Source: Gnetum montanum
Taxonomy: Eukaryota > Streptophyta > Gnetopsida > Gnetales > Gnetaceae
DNA: 64,000 nt
Reading direction: 5' to 3'
NCBI GenBank assembly: GCA_015680685.1
Contig: MNCI01003902.1
Location: forward strand, 149,495 to 213,494
Shown: one piece after another, positions 34,996-46,065 of the stretch
Layout of the letters: each line of letters starts with the position of its first letter
Position numbering within the stretch: position 1 is the stretch's first letter
Notes under the pieces: generated by a model
What the model was told of the DNA's origin: nothing
The model's database searches: none
What the model saw: the letters and a program-made list of their open reading frames with translations, nothing else
Position numbers and translations under genes: made by a program

Positions 34996-35016
34996 CATCA
35001 TCGACAATAGTACCAA
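34996..35016 (-). promoter_or_regulatory. Degenerate tRNA-Asp primer site (element E)
   Basis: In element sense TTGGTACTATTGTCGATGAT adjoins the 5' LTR. It matches the family TTGGCGCCGTTGCCGGGGAC at about 13 of 20 positions, mostly with C-to-T and G-to-A differences. Confidence 0.6.
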
Positions 35017-35889
35017 TGATGAGTAGCAAGGTACCCCTATGCCCAACCATATGAATCACAAGCATTCACATATGATCCAATTGAATTCTATGGATTGGAC
35101 TAGTTGTGGCATCTAGATCACTATGCTTTGATTACAGTTCGGTATCTTCCCACTTGGACTAGTGGTAGCTTTGTCACGTATGGTTTAGTCCAAAATTAGG
35201 CATATGATTTTGTCTAATTCTATGCTACTCCCAATGATAATAAAGAGATAAATTAATTAAGCCAATCAATAATGGAAAATAAAATCTAAACTAGCCTATG
35301 TGCAATGAGTATCCATCCCTAATCGTCCGTATATGCCTTCGACTTCATATAACTACTACTAGGATTGCCAAGCATACATCATTGGGTGTGCCAAACAATA
35401 CACTGCTAGATTACCAAGTACTTACACTTAAGTGCTCATGATTAAGTTATACTCATTCCACTTAATGACAGGAATACTAAATAGCAATAAATGAAAACCT
35501 TAACTAAAGAAAATAGTAAATAATTAAATAATTAAAGTAATAATAAATCTAAGTGAATGCGGAAATGATGAAAGTAATCTCAATCTTTATTTCCAATCAT
35601 ATAATGTGTCCAAGTACATCACACTTGAACAAAGGTTCCATACAATTACAAACATCACACTGTGGGCATGCACTAGGAAATGTAGAAATCTAAGAAAGAC
35701 TATCAAAAACTAAGAACTGAAAATATTCTTTCTATATTTTCTATGTCTCAACCGCTTATCCAAGTGTTGTATTTATAGGCTAGTATGGCAAAGGCAATAT
35801 CAAATATCTAACATCGCTTCTTAGGCTACGATATCTAGTATCCAATATTAGGGCTCTAATATCGAGGCTGACAAATTCATGACTCATCA
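35017..35889 (-). repeat. Element E 5' LTR
   Basis: The LTR is 873 bp, TGATGAGTAGC...GACTCATCA on the plus strand. One exact GATATC remains (35830-35835), with several one-base variants (aatatc, aatatt) between 35800 and 35870. It is paired with 29022-29888 and followed by the TSD ATAAT. Confidence 0.9.
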
Positions 35890-36097
35890 ATAATAATGAA
35901 ATCATTCTACATCTTAATGAAACTTAATCATACTACTCAAGTTGATACATATTGTAATTGGAAAGGTAATAATCAATGATCTCACACTTAGTTGTCTAGG
36001 ACATTGTGCTAGTCCAAGTCCACAAAATTCAATGAGATTACTTGTGAATGCTTGTAATCTATATGGTTAAATGTAGGATCTACTCCACCACTCATCA
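35890..36097 (+). repeat. Element G 5' LTR, right part
   Basis: After element E's TSD the old plus-strand LTR resumes and ends with atggttaaatgtaggatct-actccaccactcatca, the family LTR end (atggttgagtgtaggggt-acctcgccactcatca). Confidence 0.75.
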
Positions 36098-36117
36098 TTA
36101 GCATCATTAGCAAAGAC
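36098..36117 (+). promoter_or_regulatory. Degenerate tRNA-Asp primer site (element G)
   Basis: ttagcatcattagcaaagac sits exactly where the family has TTGGCGCCGTTGCCGGGGAC. About 12 of 20 positions match. Confidence 0.6.
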
Positions 36118-36389
36118 ATTGTGTATTAGTATTTTAAAAAATTAAGTCATATAAAGATTTTTTTAGAACCACAATGATACATCATAAGAAAAATAATAAT
36201 ATATTATTCAAGGAATACTCAAAGTAAATTCAAAAATATATCTTCTTCTTCCAAGGTTTATCTTCTACTTGTAAATGACCCTACACAACCACATGATAGG
36301 GAAACAAAGAATCTAGAGAATGTACCCCAACAAATTAAAGTTATCTACACACATCTAGATCCTTACCATCTATACTTCACCTTCATCCT

Positions 36390-38180
36390 TCATTAGGATG
36401 GGCAGCTATGATGGAGAGACCTAGAGGGTAACATAGTGTTATCACCTAATCATGCAATCCCATCGATGCTCATGTCATTACTAACGAAGCTAGGGCTTGA
36501 AGCAGCAACCTTGAAATACCAAGTGGTAGATCATATCTCTAAAGACTACCAACCAATGGAGGTTCAAATTTGTAAGAATAAATTCATAGAGGGTCATCAA
36601 GAAGCTTCTAAAAAAAGGGTTTTAATCTAACTAACATCTCAATTTGAAAAATAGAACACTGAATACCAATCAAGCCAATCTCAACACCAGCATCCTCCTC
36701 CCTTAGGTAAAGATGACACAACACATCAATGGTTGCATTCAATCTTTATGAGAAACCAAGGCAAGGGGAGAGTTGGTCCTAGAACTAGGGGAACTTCAAG
36801 GGCAAGATCCCCCAATTACCAAACTAGAGAATAATAAAAGAAACAAACAAGAAGATTAAGATAGCATAACTCTTCTAGGTCTTCATTCTCATCTTTCTTT
36901 TCATTGTTAAGCTCTAACAAGGAAGAATGTGATTATGACGAAAGGAGCAATGATAGTAGATATGATGGAGATGAAACAAAACTCCATCATAGAAATGGGA
37001 GAAGAAATTTTGGACAAGAACCTTAAGAATTGGGGCACCACCAAAACAAAGGGCATAGAAAATAACACCATAAGAGGAATGGCTATGACAAGGGCAATGA
37101 TGAACATAATGCATATGATGAATCATTTCTTGTTGCCAGAAGCATGATCAACATCTTGGAAGTAGTCTATATTCCTATTAGGCATTAGAGGAACTACCTA
37201 ATTGAATGACTAGACATGAAAAACATCCTTAAGTTTAAAGAGGGCTAGAATTCCAATCCTCAATATCACTTACAAGTCCTCCATTATCCATGTACCTTGC
37301 AAAACATTGAGGATAATTAGCAAAAGCTTAAATTATTTTACAAGATACTCATCAAAGAGGCTAAAAGTTGGTAGCAATCCTTGGAATCAAAATCTATTCA
37401 AAGATGAAGTAAAATACTAGAGTTATTTAATAAAAAGTATTAAACATACTCTAGAGTATCCACCTTTAGAAAGAAAATTCAAGGATGGTGATAAGGTAAT
37501 CATGAATTACTTAGCATGCCCTTGGGGAGGTACTATTCCTTATTGCACTAATGACCAGACCATGACTTATCTTAGAGGGAATAGTTGTGTCACATCACAA
37601 ATGGACTTAGCAATAAAACTAAAGAAACTCTTGCAATCTACGCTCAAGGGAGACTATCAAAGATGAGAGCCCATCAGATACAAAGGCTAATCAATTGGGC
37701 AATAATTAAAGGAGAGAATTTGAAGAAAAGTGAGAATGCATAGGAGTATAAAAAAGATTCCTCCATTTACAAAAAAGAAAATATATCTCTATGAACTAGA
37801 CAAAGAAGTAATGTTATAGGAGATTAGGTAATAAAAAACCTTGCTAATCTAAAAAGCTATTGTTAAAATCTTAACAAAGATTGACAAGATGTGGAACTCT
37901 ATTGATGGGAAGTTTCAAATTGCATTAAAGATTATGAAGAAAAAGGTAGAATAGAAAAGAGTCAAAGAAAAAGATAGAAGAAAAAAGAATAACATAGGAA
38001 GGAACTATTATTATCAGAAAGAAAAAGTTTTTATAGTTGAAGAGGTTGTAGATTTTGAATCATAGGATAAAAGTTGTGACATCTACTAATATGAATATCT
38101 AAAGATTTGTTGCCTAATCTTGTCACACTTACAAGACTCTAAGGTTTATGCTTTAAATCCAAATTTCAATAAAAGGTAAC
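36390..38180 (+). pseudogene. Gag of element G
   Basis: The N-terminal block is readable near 36400-36600 (MLSPNHAIPSMLMSLLTKLG aligns with VLPPDRSVPNMLFCALA.IG of J). A Lys/Arg/Asn-rich linker follows to 37150. The core lies at about 37240-37700 (LQNIED, KLKLFYKILIKEAKSW, ILELFNKKY, LGRYYSLLH), then a basic linker and a decayed zinc knuckle (CDIY-YEYLKICC near 38078-38115). Stops are frequent. It is equivalent to the Gag of A and J. Confidence 0.7.
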
Positions 38181-38569
38181 CACCAAGGAGTTCTTATTAT
38201 CTTCAAAACAACTATAAGTAGAAGGTCCACCAATAATAGTATTATCTAAGTGGAATGCCAACTCAACCTTAAGAATACTACTAGTAATGACATAACCCAT
38301 AATCATGAAGATGTTACCACCAAGGGAGCAATCTCCTTACAAATAAGTAGATCCATATGAATCTTATGTTCAACAACTTGTGTCACAAAGTGTCTCCACC
38401 ATTCACACATCTATCCATCAATATTATCATCTAAAATATCATGAACCTATCACTCTATGAGCCAAGTTTTCTTCCTCTTATATTACTCATCATTCACAAC
38501 ATCATTGGAGTAGGGGTGGTACCTTAATAGATCCCAAAAGGACCCATTTCATAAACATCCAAGAAAATC
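38181..38569 (+). pseudogene. Gag C-terminal region of element G
   Basis: Residues such as YYLSGMPTQP and Pro/Gln/Tyr-rich repeats match the Gag C-terminus of A and J (TYYPSG(T/M)PPQPI), where Gln, Pro and Tyr are also enriched. The frame is heavily broken. Confidence 0.5.
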
Positions 38570-39480
38570 TAGCGTATAAAATAATAACAACATAATGAAA
38601 TGGAAAAATTCTCCCTTATATTAAGAAAATTATCAAAGTAAAGAGAAAATACATCAAAGATGAGGATCCAAGCTTAAATCATAACTCTTCGAAGAATCTT
38701 AGAGGCTACACATGTCCCCTCTCAATCCTCAATTTCTCATCATGGAGCCAAAGCTCAAGACAAGACACTTATAAGAGATTCTCTCAATCTATCTCAACTG
38801 CTCTCCCTTGCCTCTCATTCAATTTTCTTTCATAAGCTCTTCTTCATTCTCTAGTGCAAGCATGAAACATCATAGATCTATAAGAAAATAAGATAAGAAA
38901 AATCCTAAGAAACCTACCTCAAGCTCTACTTGAAGATCTTATTTTTTTTTCATCCTTTCTTGCCTCCTTTAACTATTTCTTGAATTGGAATGACCAATTT
39001 TAGAAGTTCCTTACTTGTACAAGTTGTCTTTGACCTTCACAACATGTCTACTATGAAAATACAACTCTTAGGAAAGATGTCCACTATTTTTGGGAGACAT
39101 ATTCTCTAGATCCAAGACATCTCCTTAATTGGCAAGATGTCTTATGCAAGGCATCTCCTCACTTAGCAAGAATTCTTATCTAATACATCTCCTATAGTGC
39201 CAAGATGGATCATCCAAGACATGAGCAAAATCAATAAGACATCTCCTATAACCTCAATATGTCTTCTGTCACTCCTAGTTCTCAACCAAGAAATCTTCAT
39301 CCTGTTCAAAACCTACAAGCACAAATGTAGGAATGGAAGAAAGAGGATCGAAAGAGGTGTCCCTATAGCAATTATTCACAACATGCCTCCATACCCTTGC
39401 TTCATGCATCCTTAATGTAAGGTGAAATACCCTAATAGCCTTAACAAAAAAATGCCACAAGAGGTATGAACCTATAGATA
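38570..39480. other. Unexplained insert between gag and protease of G
   Basis: A, B and J have no counterpart for this segment. It is pyrimidine-rich near 38710-38860 (ctctcaatctatctcaactgctctcc), which resembles an LTR leader, and it contains a diverged 34-bp minisatellite (39114-39270). Ends and TSD were not found by eye. It is probably another decayed insertion. Confidence 0.4.
39114..39270. repeat. Diverged 34-bp minisatellite
   Basis: Units start at 39114, 39148 and 39182, each 34 bp and reading aa(g/t)(a/g)catctcct...(g)caaga.... A partial unit at 39216 and a further unit at 39236-39270 follow. Each unit pairs a gacatctcct half with a (c)aagatgtct-like half, giving weak dyad symmetry. 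Confidence 0.6.
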
Positions 39481-39734
39481 AATGATAACTTAAGTAGTTT
39501 CAAGTACAAGCCTTAGAGAATATCATTTTTGAGGCTTAGTAGTCCACCAATTGTAGTAGGTATTTGTGGCTATGAAATCCCCTCAAACTATCCTTGAGAT
39601 ATCTAATGAGTAAACTTCAAACCAAAGAGCATAAAATGTATAAACTATAATGCTAACCCATGTACTTACAAACTGGATTGAGGTAGGTTATTTTTCTTAA
39701 AAAAGAATAAATCTGAGTCCCCTAACTTATTTAT

Positions 39735-39975
39735 AAATTAAAGGAAATGAGCCATGGAAGCCTCTACTAGACTTAGGTTTTTGGATCAATCTGATTTTGC
39801 AAGAGATGTACAAACCATAGAACCTACCTTTACTAAAGAAATGCAACATCCAGTTAGATCTTACAAACTAATCTATCACTATTGCATTTGAATTAGTAGA
39901 GGATATTATAACCACTATTAGTGACTCATCATACTTAGATGATTTCCTAGTAATCCATGCTAAAAACTAGAGGAA
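39735..39975 (+). pseudogene. Aspartic protease of element G
   Basis: KPLLDLGFWINLILQEMYKP contains the LLDLG active-site motif intact. It is followed by LPLLKKCNIQLDLTN-SITIAFELVEDIITTISDSSYLDDFLVIHAK, aligned end to end with the proteases of A, B and C. Two stops occur. Confidence 0.75.
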
Positions 39976-40729
39976 ATATTCCAATCATCATGGGAAGAAC
40001 TTAGTTAAGTACCATTGATGCCAGGATTAGGAGTAGATATCTCTCCCTGGAAATTTCCAAGGAAAATGCATTTGGAAAGATTTAGAAGAAGCAAGTTCTA
40101 TGCCTCACATACAATAACATAGGGCGCAACTCCACACAAAAAATATGAGCAATGAGAAGCAGTTATATCACAACATGAAAATCATGTGTCAAATCAACAA
40201 GTATTCAAAGGTACTTATACACAACAACCATGAAGCAAGAAAACACCTAGTGGTTAATAACAGATAATGGCTCCACTTCAACAATATGCATGGAATCTAC
40301 AAATATTCTCTCAAGTATTTATTATAATAACATGAATGAGATGGAGCAAATTAGATACTAACTCTTAGACACAAAATGTACAAAAGAAGCTAAAGTAGAT
40401 TAGATAGAGTTGGAAATTCTAGAAACCTCTAAACTAAAACCCTTAAAATTGGAAACATTATTGGAATCCTTAGAGTATATGTTTTTGAGTAATGGGAAAA
40501 TGGTTATCATCAATGCCTAGTTTCCTAAATACCAAAAAGAAAAATTACTAAATATTATTAACAAATTGTCAATCACCTTTACTTGGTCATATGGTGAGAT
40601 TCTAATGAGATAACTAAAATTGATCCATGCATATGCTAGCATAGGATCTAAAAAAACTTCACCATCAAGCCTAAAAGATGGATGTAAAGAAGGTTGAATT
40701 CAAAACCTAAAAAATTATTTAGAATAAGG

Positions 40730-40985
40730 TACAAAAGCTCCTTAAGGCTAGATTTATCTATCATGTAGTAGATAGTGAGTGGGTAAGTCCACTTGTCATT
40801 ATGCTAAGAAAAGATGAACAATGAAGAGCCTATATTGATTTTAGACTACTAAACATGTCCACTTTCAAGGATAACTTTTCCTTATCATTTATGGATTAGG
40901 TGTTGTACATCATCACAGGACATATAAACAATAGTTTTTTTAGATGGATACAATGGTTATAATCAAATTTAAATCACTAGGAGAA
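40730..40985 (+). pseudogene. Truncated reverse transcriptase of element G
   Basis: Only the first RT blocks survive: VSPLVIMLRKDEQ-RAYIDFRLLNMSTFKDNFSLSFMD-VLYIITGH, then a frameshifted F-DGYNGYNQI-like block near 40935-40970. The sequence then passes directly to 3' noncoding. RT palm and thumb, RNase H and integrase are all deleted. Upstream (39990-40720) residues of the protease-RT linker are seen with many stops. Confidence 0.7.
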
Positions 40986-41640
40986 AAGTTGAATTTCAAC
41001 TAGGAGAAAACTTTCTTTATTAGAAGCCTACTCTTTTACCTTAATAACTAAATTTCAAACATTGTGAGAGGAACCTTACATCATACATTCTATCTTTCCT
41101 TCTAAAGCCATGAAGATATATCATCCAACTAGCCCATTTAAGTATATATTTCCTAACATGTAATAGGTAAAATCATTTAATGACTTCATTTCTTTTAATA
41201 TTTTATTTCTTTAAGTCATTTATGTTTTTAAATTCACACATTTATTATTTCCAATGAACTACATAAGGTTATTGTTTTTATGTATAGGTCAACCTTCTTA
41301 TTGGAATTATGTTATATACTAATGATTTATCAAGTAATCTATGGGATAAGGTAGTGAGTTCACAACATCTATTTCTCCATTTTTATTAATAAGAGGTTCA
41401 CATCATGGAATGGAAAAGGACTAAGAGGAAATGGAAAAGGGTGTGATATCAAAAGGATTTGTTAATTTTCTAAGCTTCTCTTCTGAGTTCCATTATGTTA
41501 TGTGGATGTATCATTAATCATGTTCTATTTTTATGATTTCTTTCCTTAACCCTAGACCTTCTTTTCAAATTTCATTCAATCCCTATATTTCTTTAAAATT
41601 CCTAAATTTATCTAAGTTTTTTTAAGTGAAAATTTTAGCA
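40986..41640 (+). other. Element G 3' noncoding region
   Basis: Noncoding. The block gtgtgatatcaaaaggatttg (about 41440) is shared with A, B, C and E. No gene. Confidence 0.5.
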
Positions 41641-41650
41641 AATAGTTGTA

Positions 41651-41726
41651 TCAATGCATCCCCGTCAATGTAATCAAGTATACTAATGCATCCTTGTCAA
41701 TGCAACACAAAAAACCTATAAATACA
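41651..41726 (+). promoter_or_regulatory. Internal U3-like promoter before ORF3 (element G)
   Basis: ATGCAT occurs at 41655-41660 and 41687-41692, with near-copies atgtaa and atgcaa between and after. A TATA box TATAAATACA follows at 41717-41726. The 13-bp string tatcaatgcatcc is identical to one in G's 5' LTR (28444-28456). No LTR end or PPT precedes it, and ORF3 follows once element B is removed, so I read it as an internal promoter. A 3' LTR start is the alternative. Confidence 0.55.
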
Positions 41727-41804
41727 TATGATACTTAGCTATTTTTTCATCATTTATCTTTAAATTAGTAGGGATTTATATTGTTTCCAAAGCCTAGAAC
41801 CTTT

Positions 41805-42709
41805 TGATCAGGGGCAAGGTACCTCTACACTCAACCATACGAATATGAGTGTTTCACACACAGTCTGATCGAATTCCAAGGACTAAGTGCTTATGCACCC
41901 TTGTGGAACAAGGATGGGTTGGTTGATCATTGTCTTCCCAAGATTATCTGTATGTCATAATTGTATGGTTAAGTAACCTTGAGGCATATGATTTTTATAG
42001 CTTTTATGTTTTTATGTCCTGCGCTGATAGGGAAGGAGAGAGGTAACTAAGTGACTAATTTAACTTAACTACTCATTAACTAAGTTCTAACTAATCCTAA
42101 CACCAACATCCATTCCCACTTTCTGTACACATCCTGAACTAGTGCAACACTATTGGGATTACCAAATGCTAATCATTACTAGGTTACCAAGTGTTACACA
42201 CATGGTTGAAGTGGCCGTGCTTGTGTAATTTAAAGATTTGCTTAATTGATCAAAATGAATTGTTGTGCTAACAACAGAAATGTAAAGTGCATAAAATAAA
42301 ATAAATGCATAAGAAAATAAAATAAAATAAATGCATAAGAATCCACACTTAGACTGCTACAAGGATCAATCAAAGAGCTCATCTTTATTGGCATACACAA
42401 GGTGTGCTCAGGTACACAATTCTCGAATAAAGATCTATCCACACTTAGACCTCCTACTACGGGCACTTGGAAAATACTTTAACTTTCAAACAAACTACAA
42501 GAGTTTTGCTACTTTATTGCTAAAATACTTCTCCCCAGTTGTACACCTAGGCACTATATTTATAGGTTTGGGAGCAACTACTCTAATAATTAGAGTAACC
42601 GTTCTAATAATTAGAATAATTGCTAAAGCAACTACTAGAATAACCACTCTAATAATTAGAATAACTACTAGAGTAACCACTCTAATGATTAGAGTAACTA
42701 CTCTCATCA
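41805..42709 (-). repeat. Element B 3' LTR
   Basis: The LTR is 905 bp, TGATCAGGGG...CTCTCATCA on the plus strand. In element sense, U3 (42709 down to 42577) is an array of near-palindromes TCTAATNATTAGA separated by gtaac.act. A TATA box (complement of 42555-42564, tatatttata) follows. The array creates a false Thr/Ile-rich open frame. Confidence 0.9.
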
Positions 42710-42721
42710 TACCCCCACAAT
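42710..42721 (-). promoter_or_regulatory. Polypurine tract of element B
   Basis: In element sense the sequence is TTGTGGGGGTA before TGATGAGAG. The conserved block ctcgaggataag-ttttcattca lies just upstream. Confidence 0.85.
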
Positions 42722-44617
42722 TGAATGAAAACTTATCCTCGAGTATAGAAGAAAAGAAACAAGTTCTTTACAAACTATTGCGAAGGCATGAGATTATTGA
42801 CTAACTGACAACTGACGGTGGAATGGGATGATAGACTCAACCTGATGAGTGAACAAATTAATAAGTATATTACAACATTAGTGTTCATGACCATTGTGGT
42901 GAACACTCATACATAAATGACATCCAAGCCTTTATTTGGTAGCTTGTAGAGAGAGAGAGAGAAAGAAAATGAAGTGTGTTGCCACCAATGCTAAGATTGC
43001 ACCTTCTGTTGTTTATCCATAGCCACACCACCAGACTTGCTCCTTTTGTAAATGCTCCAATTTTGGTCCATCTTGAGTGCTTCCTCCAAGCCTAGTCCAT
43101 TATTTGCATGATCGTCATCTACACACACAACATAGTCAAAAATGAACAAGGATAGATAAACCACAATGCAGTTGATACCTTGCCTCGATATGAAGCACAT
43201 TGGCTAAGTTGTAGTTATGGAAAAAATTGGTTCAGATATTTATCACAAGTGATTACCCTAGGTGTAGGGATTAGGTGATTAGTAAAATGGAGAAAATTGA
43301 AAAATTTGTGCCAGGGCCCCCACGACTAAGAGTGAACCTCCAGTAGCCATAAGATGGAAAAATATGAGGAACAAGAAAGATGGGAAAAAATAACAATGGC
43401 AACACCAATAAAATGGATGTCATGGATGGGGATGAAACAAGAGATGATTGATTGCAAGAAATTTTTAAGGAAAATAATTTATAATTGCACCAAAAAGGAA
43501 TGTCATTAAGTCCTCCCCAAAGCAGGCTTCTACCTTTTATGTCCTAATAAACCCACAAACCAAAGAGTCCGTAGGCTCTAGGAATGTCATTTGGAAGCAA
43601 GAGTTAAAAACTTACTCACAAGAATTCACCAAAGAAAATAATGCATCAACCTAGAATATACTACTGATAAAATCAAAAATGAGGTGGAAAATGGAAAGAA
43701 ATATGGAGAGGAGAGAATGGAATGGAATCCCAAGAACAAGGTTGTGTAAAGCCCCTTGTGTATTTCATGGTTAAGATGACTTAGTAGAACTTCATTCCAA
43801 ATACAAACTCAAACCAACCACATTCAGTGACCTCACATCAATACACCTGGCCAATCCATCCTATTGAAGCAACAAGATTGCGTTCACAAAGAGTGATCAC
43901 CATCTCAAGGAGAGTGAGATGGAGTAGCAGGAAGTGAAAAAGGGCCTTAATTAGAGGGAACCTTCAGTCATGGGTAACATGTCTTTCTAGTTCCATAACT
44001 AGTGTTTTTATCCCATATTTCTTTATTATGTCTAATGGGTGTAGTTTTAATTATCACTTTTCTCCTCTCTTTTTTTGCATGAGAACCACACCATGCAAAG
44101 ACTTATTTTTATTTATTCGGCTTCCTAATTTTTGAACAATGTCAAAATGGTGAAAAACCCAAGAAACAAGCATCCAAGCACCCAAGAGAATGACTAGCAC
44201 AAATGCATCAAATCCCCTTGAAGTCACACCCTTTTCATCCCTTGAGTCTTTCCTTGGTTTAAAAAGTACCCAACCACCAAATTAATAAATTTACTTAGAA
44301 AATGGAACTATACAGTTCCAAGCCAAAGGTGACCATAGAGTTGTATGGATGAGTGGATGTCGTGGACTCATTGCCTATTTTACCAAAAGAACCATACCTT
44401 AATATCAACATCATAATTCAAATGTAAAAACCAAACATTAGCAATCAATATGATATAATGCAATCCACCTCCATGAGCACTTATTGGATGATGAATAAAA
44501 GTAAATCAAGTAAACAAAGAAATAGTAAAAACATGAGCAATTGTGTAAAATAAAAATAGGAAAAGTTGGAAAAATGTGTAAAACAAAAATTCAAAAAGAA
44601 CTAAGGGCTTAAAATGG
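42722..44617 (-). other. Element B 3' noncoding region
   Basis: Colinear with element A 5542-7464. The G-rich purine block is the complement of 43511-43527. Other blocks are cccttgaagtcacaccc (about 44215) and acatgtctttctag (about 43980). A T-rich tract in element sense is at 44500-44600. No gene, ORF3 or internal promoter is seen. Confidence 0.6.
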
Positions 44618-45870
44618 TTAGCGTAGGTGGCCAACTCCCCCACAACTAAGTTGGAAGGAGGAGATTCGAAATAGTGAGCAAGGTTGTCCATCAATAGAGG
44701 TAGCATGTGTCCTGGCTATCCTAAGCTCATGGAAAGGTTTGGTTTGTTGTACGTTGACCAACAGTTTCTTGTCTGGGATCTTAGGTTTGTATATTATCAT
44801 GGTCCCTAAAGGAAAGGTTGCATAAATAATATAAGGTCTTTCCCACAATGTTTGAAATTTAGTATGTTGTAGCACATATGTGGGATTCCAGTAGAGAACC
44901 TTATCTCCTGATTGATATTTAACTTTTCTAATCCTTAGGTCATGACGTTGTTTATTAAATGCCTTGTGCAACTCGTTAGATGACAAGGTAGCTAGTCAGT
45001 TTTCATCTAGCAAATTAAGGGCTACTAATCATTGTTTCTGTGCTAGATCAAGGTGAACATTGAGGTCACATGTCATGGATAGTGTATGGAGCTCAATTTG
45101 AATGGGAAGCATTAGTAATTTATTGTACACTAACTCATAGAGAGAGTATCCTATAGGGAGTTTCCATGTGGAGCAATATGCCCAAAGAGCATCATTTAGT
45201 TTAGTGCTTCAATCTCACCTAAACTTGCTAATGGTTCTTGTCAATATCTTTGTAATCTTCTTGTTGGTAACTTCTGCTTAACCGTTCACTTGGAGGTGGT
45301 ATGGTGTAGTCAATTTATGCTCAACCCCTAAGCATTGCATTAATTTCTAAAAAGTTGCACCTGTGAAGTGTGTACCATTGTTTAAAATAAGTGCACGCGG
45401 CACACCAAACCTATTTATGATTTGTTGTTGAACAAATCATGCAACTATAGATGATGTACAATCTTTAACAGCAACTACTTTGGCCCATTTTTTTAGGTAA
45501 TCAATAGTAACAATAATATAAGTTTTTCATTAGATATTGGTGTAATCAGACCCATAAAATCAATTCCCCAAATGTCAAAGGGTTCTAACGGTTGAATCCA
45601 TTGTTGCAAATCCTCCATTCTAGCAGTCATTCCCCCATCACGTTAACAATGCTCACAAGATTGGATGAAACGATGGGCATTCTGAAACAATGTAGGTCAA
45701 TAATATCCTACATGCAAGATATTGATGGTCATTCGTCTCCCAGCGTAATGACCCCCACAAGGACCCTCATGAGCATCTTAGAGAACTTGCAGTTGATCTA
45801 TATCGGGAACACACCATCGAACTAAGCCATCGGGATACACTTTGTAAAGTTGCCCATTGATTTCCATAAA
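44618..45870 (-). pseudogene. Integrase of element B
   Basis: HHCC zinc region (EGPCGGHYAGRRMTINI, AHRFIQSCEHC), then the catalytic core: first Asp in PFDIWGIDFMG (intact), second in LILNNGTHFTGA (family DNGTHF; the Asp is Asn, consistent with a G-to-A change), and Glu in VNG-AEVTNKKI (intact). The C-terminal region 44986-44618 keeps one frame: HDLRIRKVKYQSGDKVLYWNP, ERPYIIYATFPLGTMIIY, KLLVNVQQTKPFHELR. Integrase would insert the cDNA copy in the nucleus. Stops, frameshifts and the lost Asp make this copy inactive. Confidence 0.85.
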
Positions 45871-46065
45871 GTACTTGGCTTGGTGAAGAAACAGTTATTT
45901 ATTCTTAAGGTTTAACTCTTGTGGTGTTTATTGGGTGAGGAGATAGGTAAGAATGCTACTGTATCATTTTGTCTCCATGGGTGATTGATTATTCACTACA
46001 CTAGCAAAGAGGAATTCATTAGGGAAATGATTAGAAATTGGATACTTATCCTCTTTGTTGTCCCA

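Larger units (their letters stand above)
29022..35889 (-). mobile_element. Element E: gag + ORF3 element without pol
   Basis: This is a complete minus-strand insertion of 6,868 bp with LTRs of 867 and 873 bp and a perfect 5-bp TSD: ATAAT at 29017-29021 and at 35890-35894. Internal order is PBS, gag (34891 to about 32500), 3' noncoding (about 32400-31080), remnant of the internal promoter (about 31030-31050), ORF3 (31016-30078), PPT and LTR. There is no protease, RT, RNase H or integrase between gag and the noncoding region. It therefore had to borrow enzymes from a relative, like the TR-GAG class of plant elements. Confidence 0.9.

Noticed and set aside
36907-37147. Open frames on both strands in the Gag linker of element G
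   Set aside because: They fall in the Lys/Arg/Met-rich linker of a decayed gag. The antisense frames are shadows without conservation.
41641-41804. Interpretation as the 3' LTR start of element G
   Set aside because: No PPT and no TGATGAG start precede it, and the sequence after element B (52203-54330) is ORF3, which lies upstream of the 3' LTR in related elements. The internal-promoter reading fits better, but the LTR reading remains possible.
42331-42804. 157-codon plus-strand open frame rich in Thr, Ile and Arg
   Set aside because: It reads through the palindrome array and TATA region of element B's 3' LTR. The repeated TLIIR..T wording is the ctctaataattagag repeat translated.
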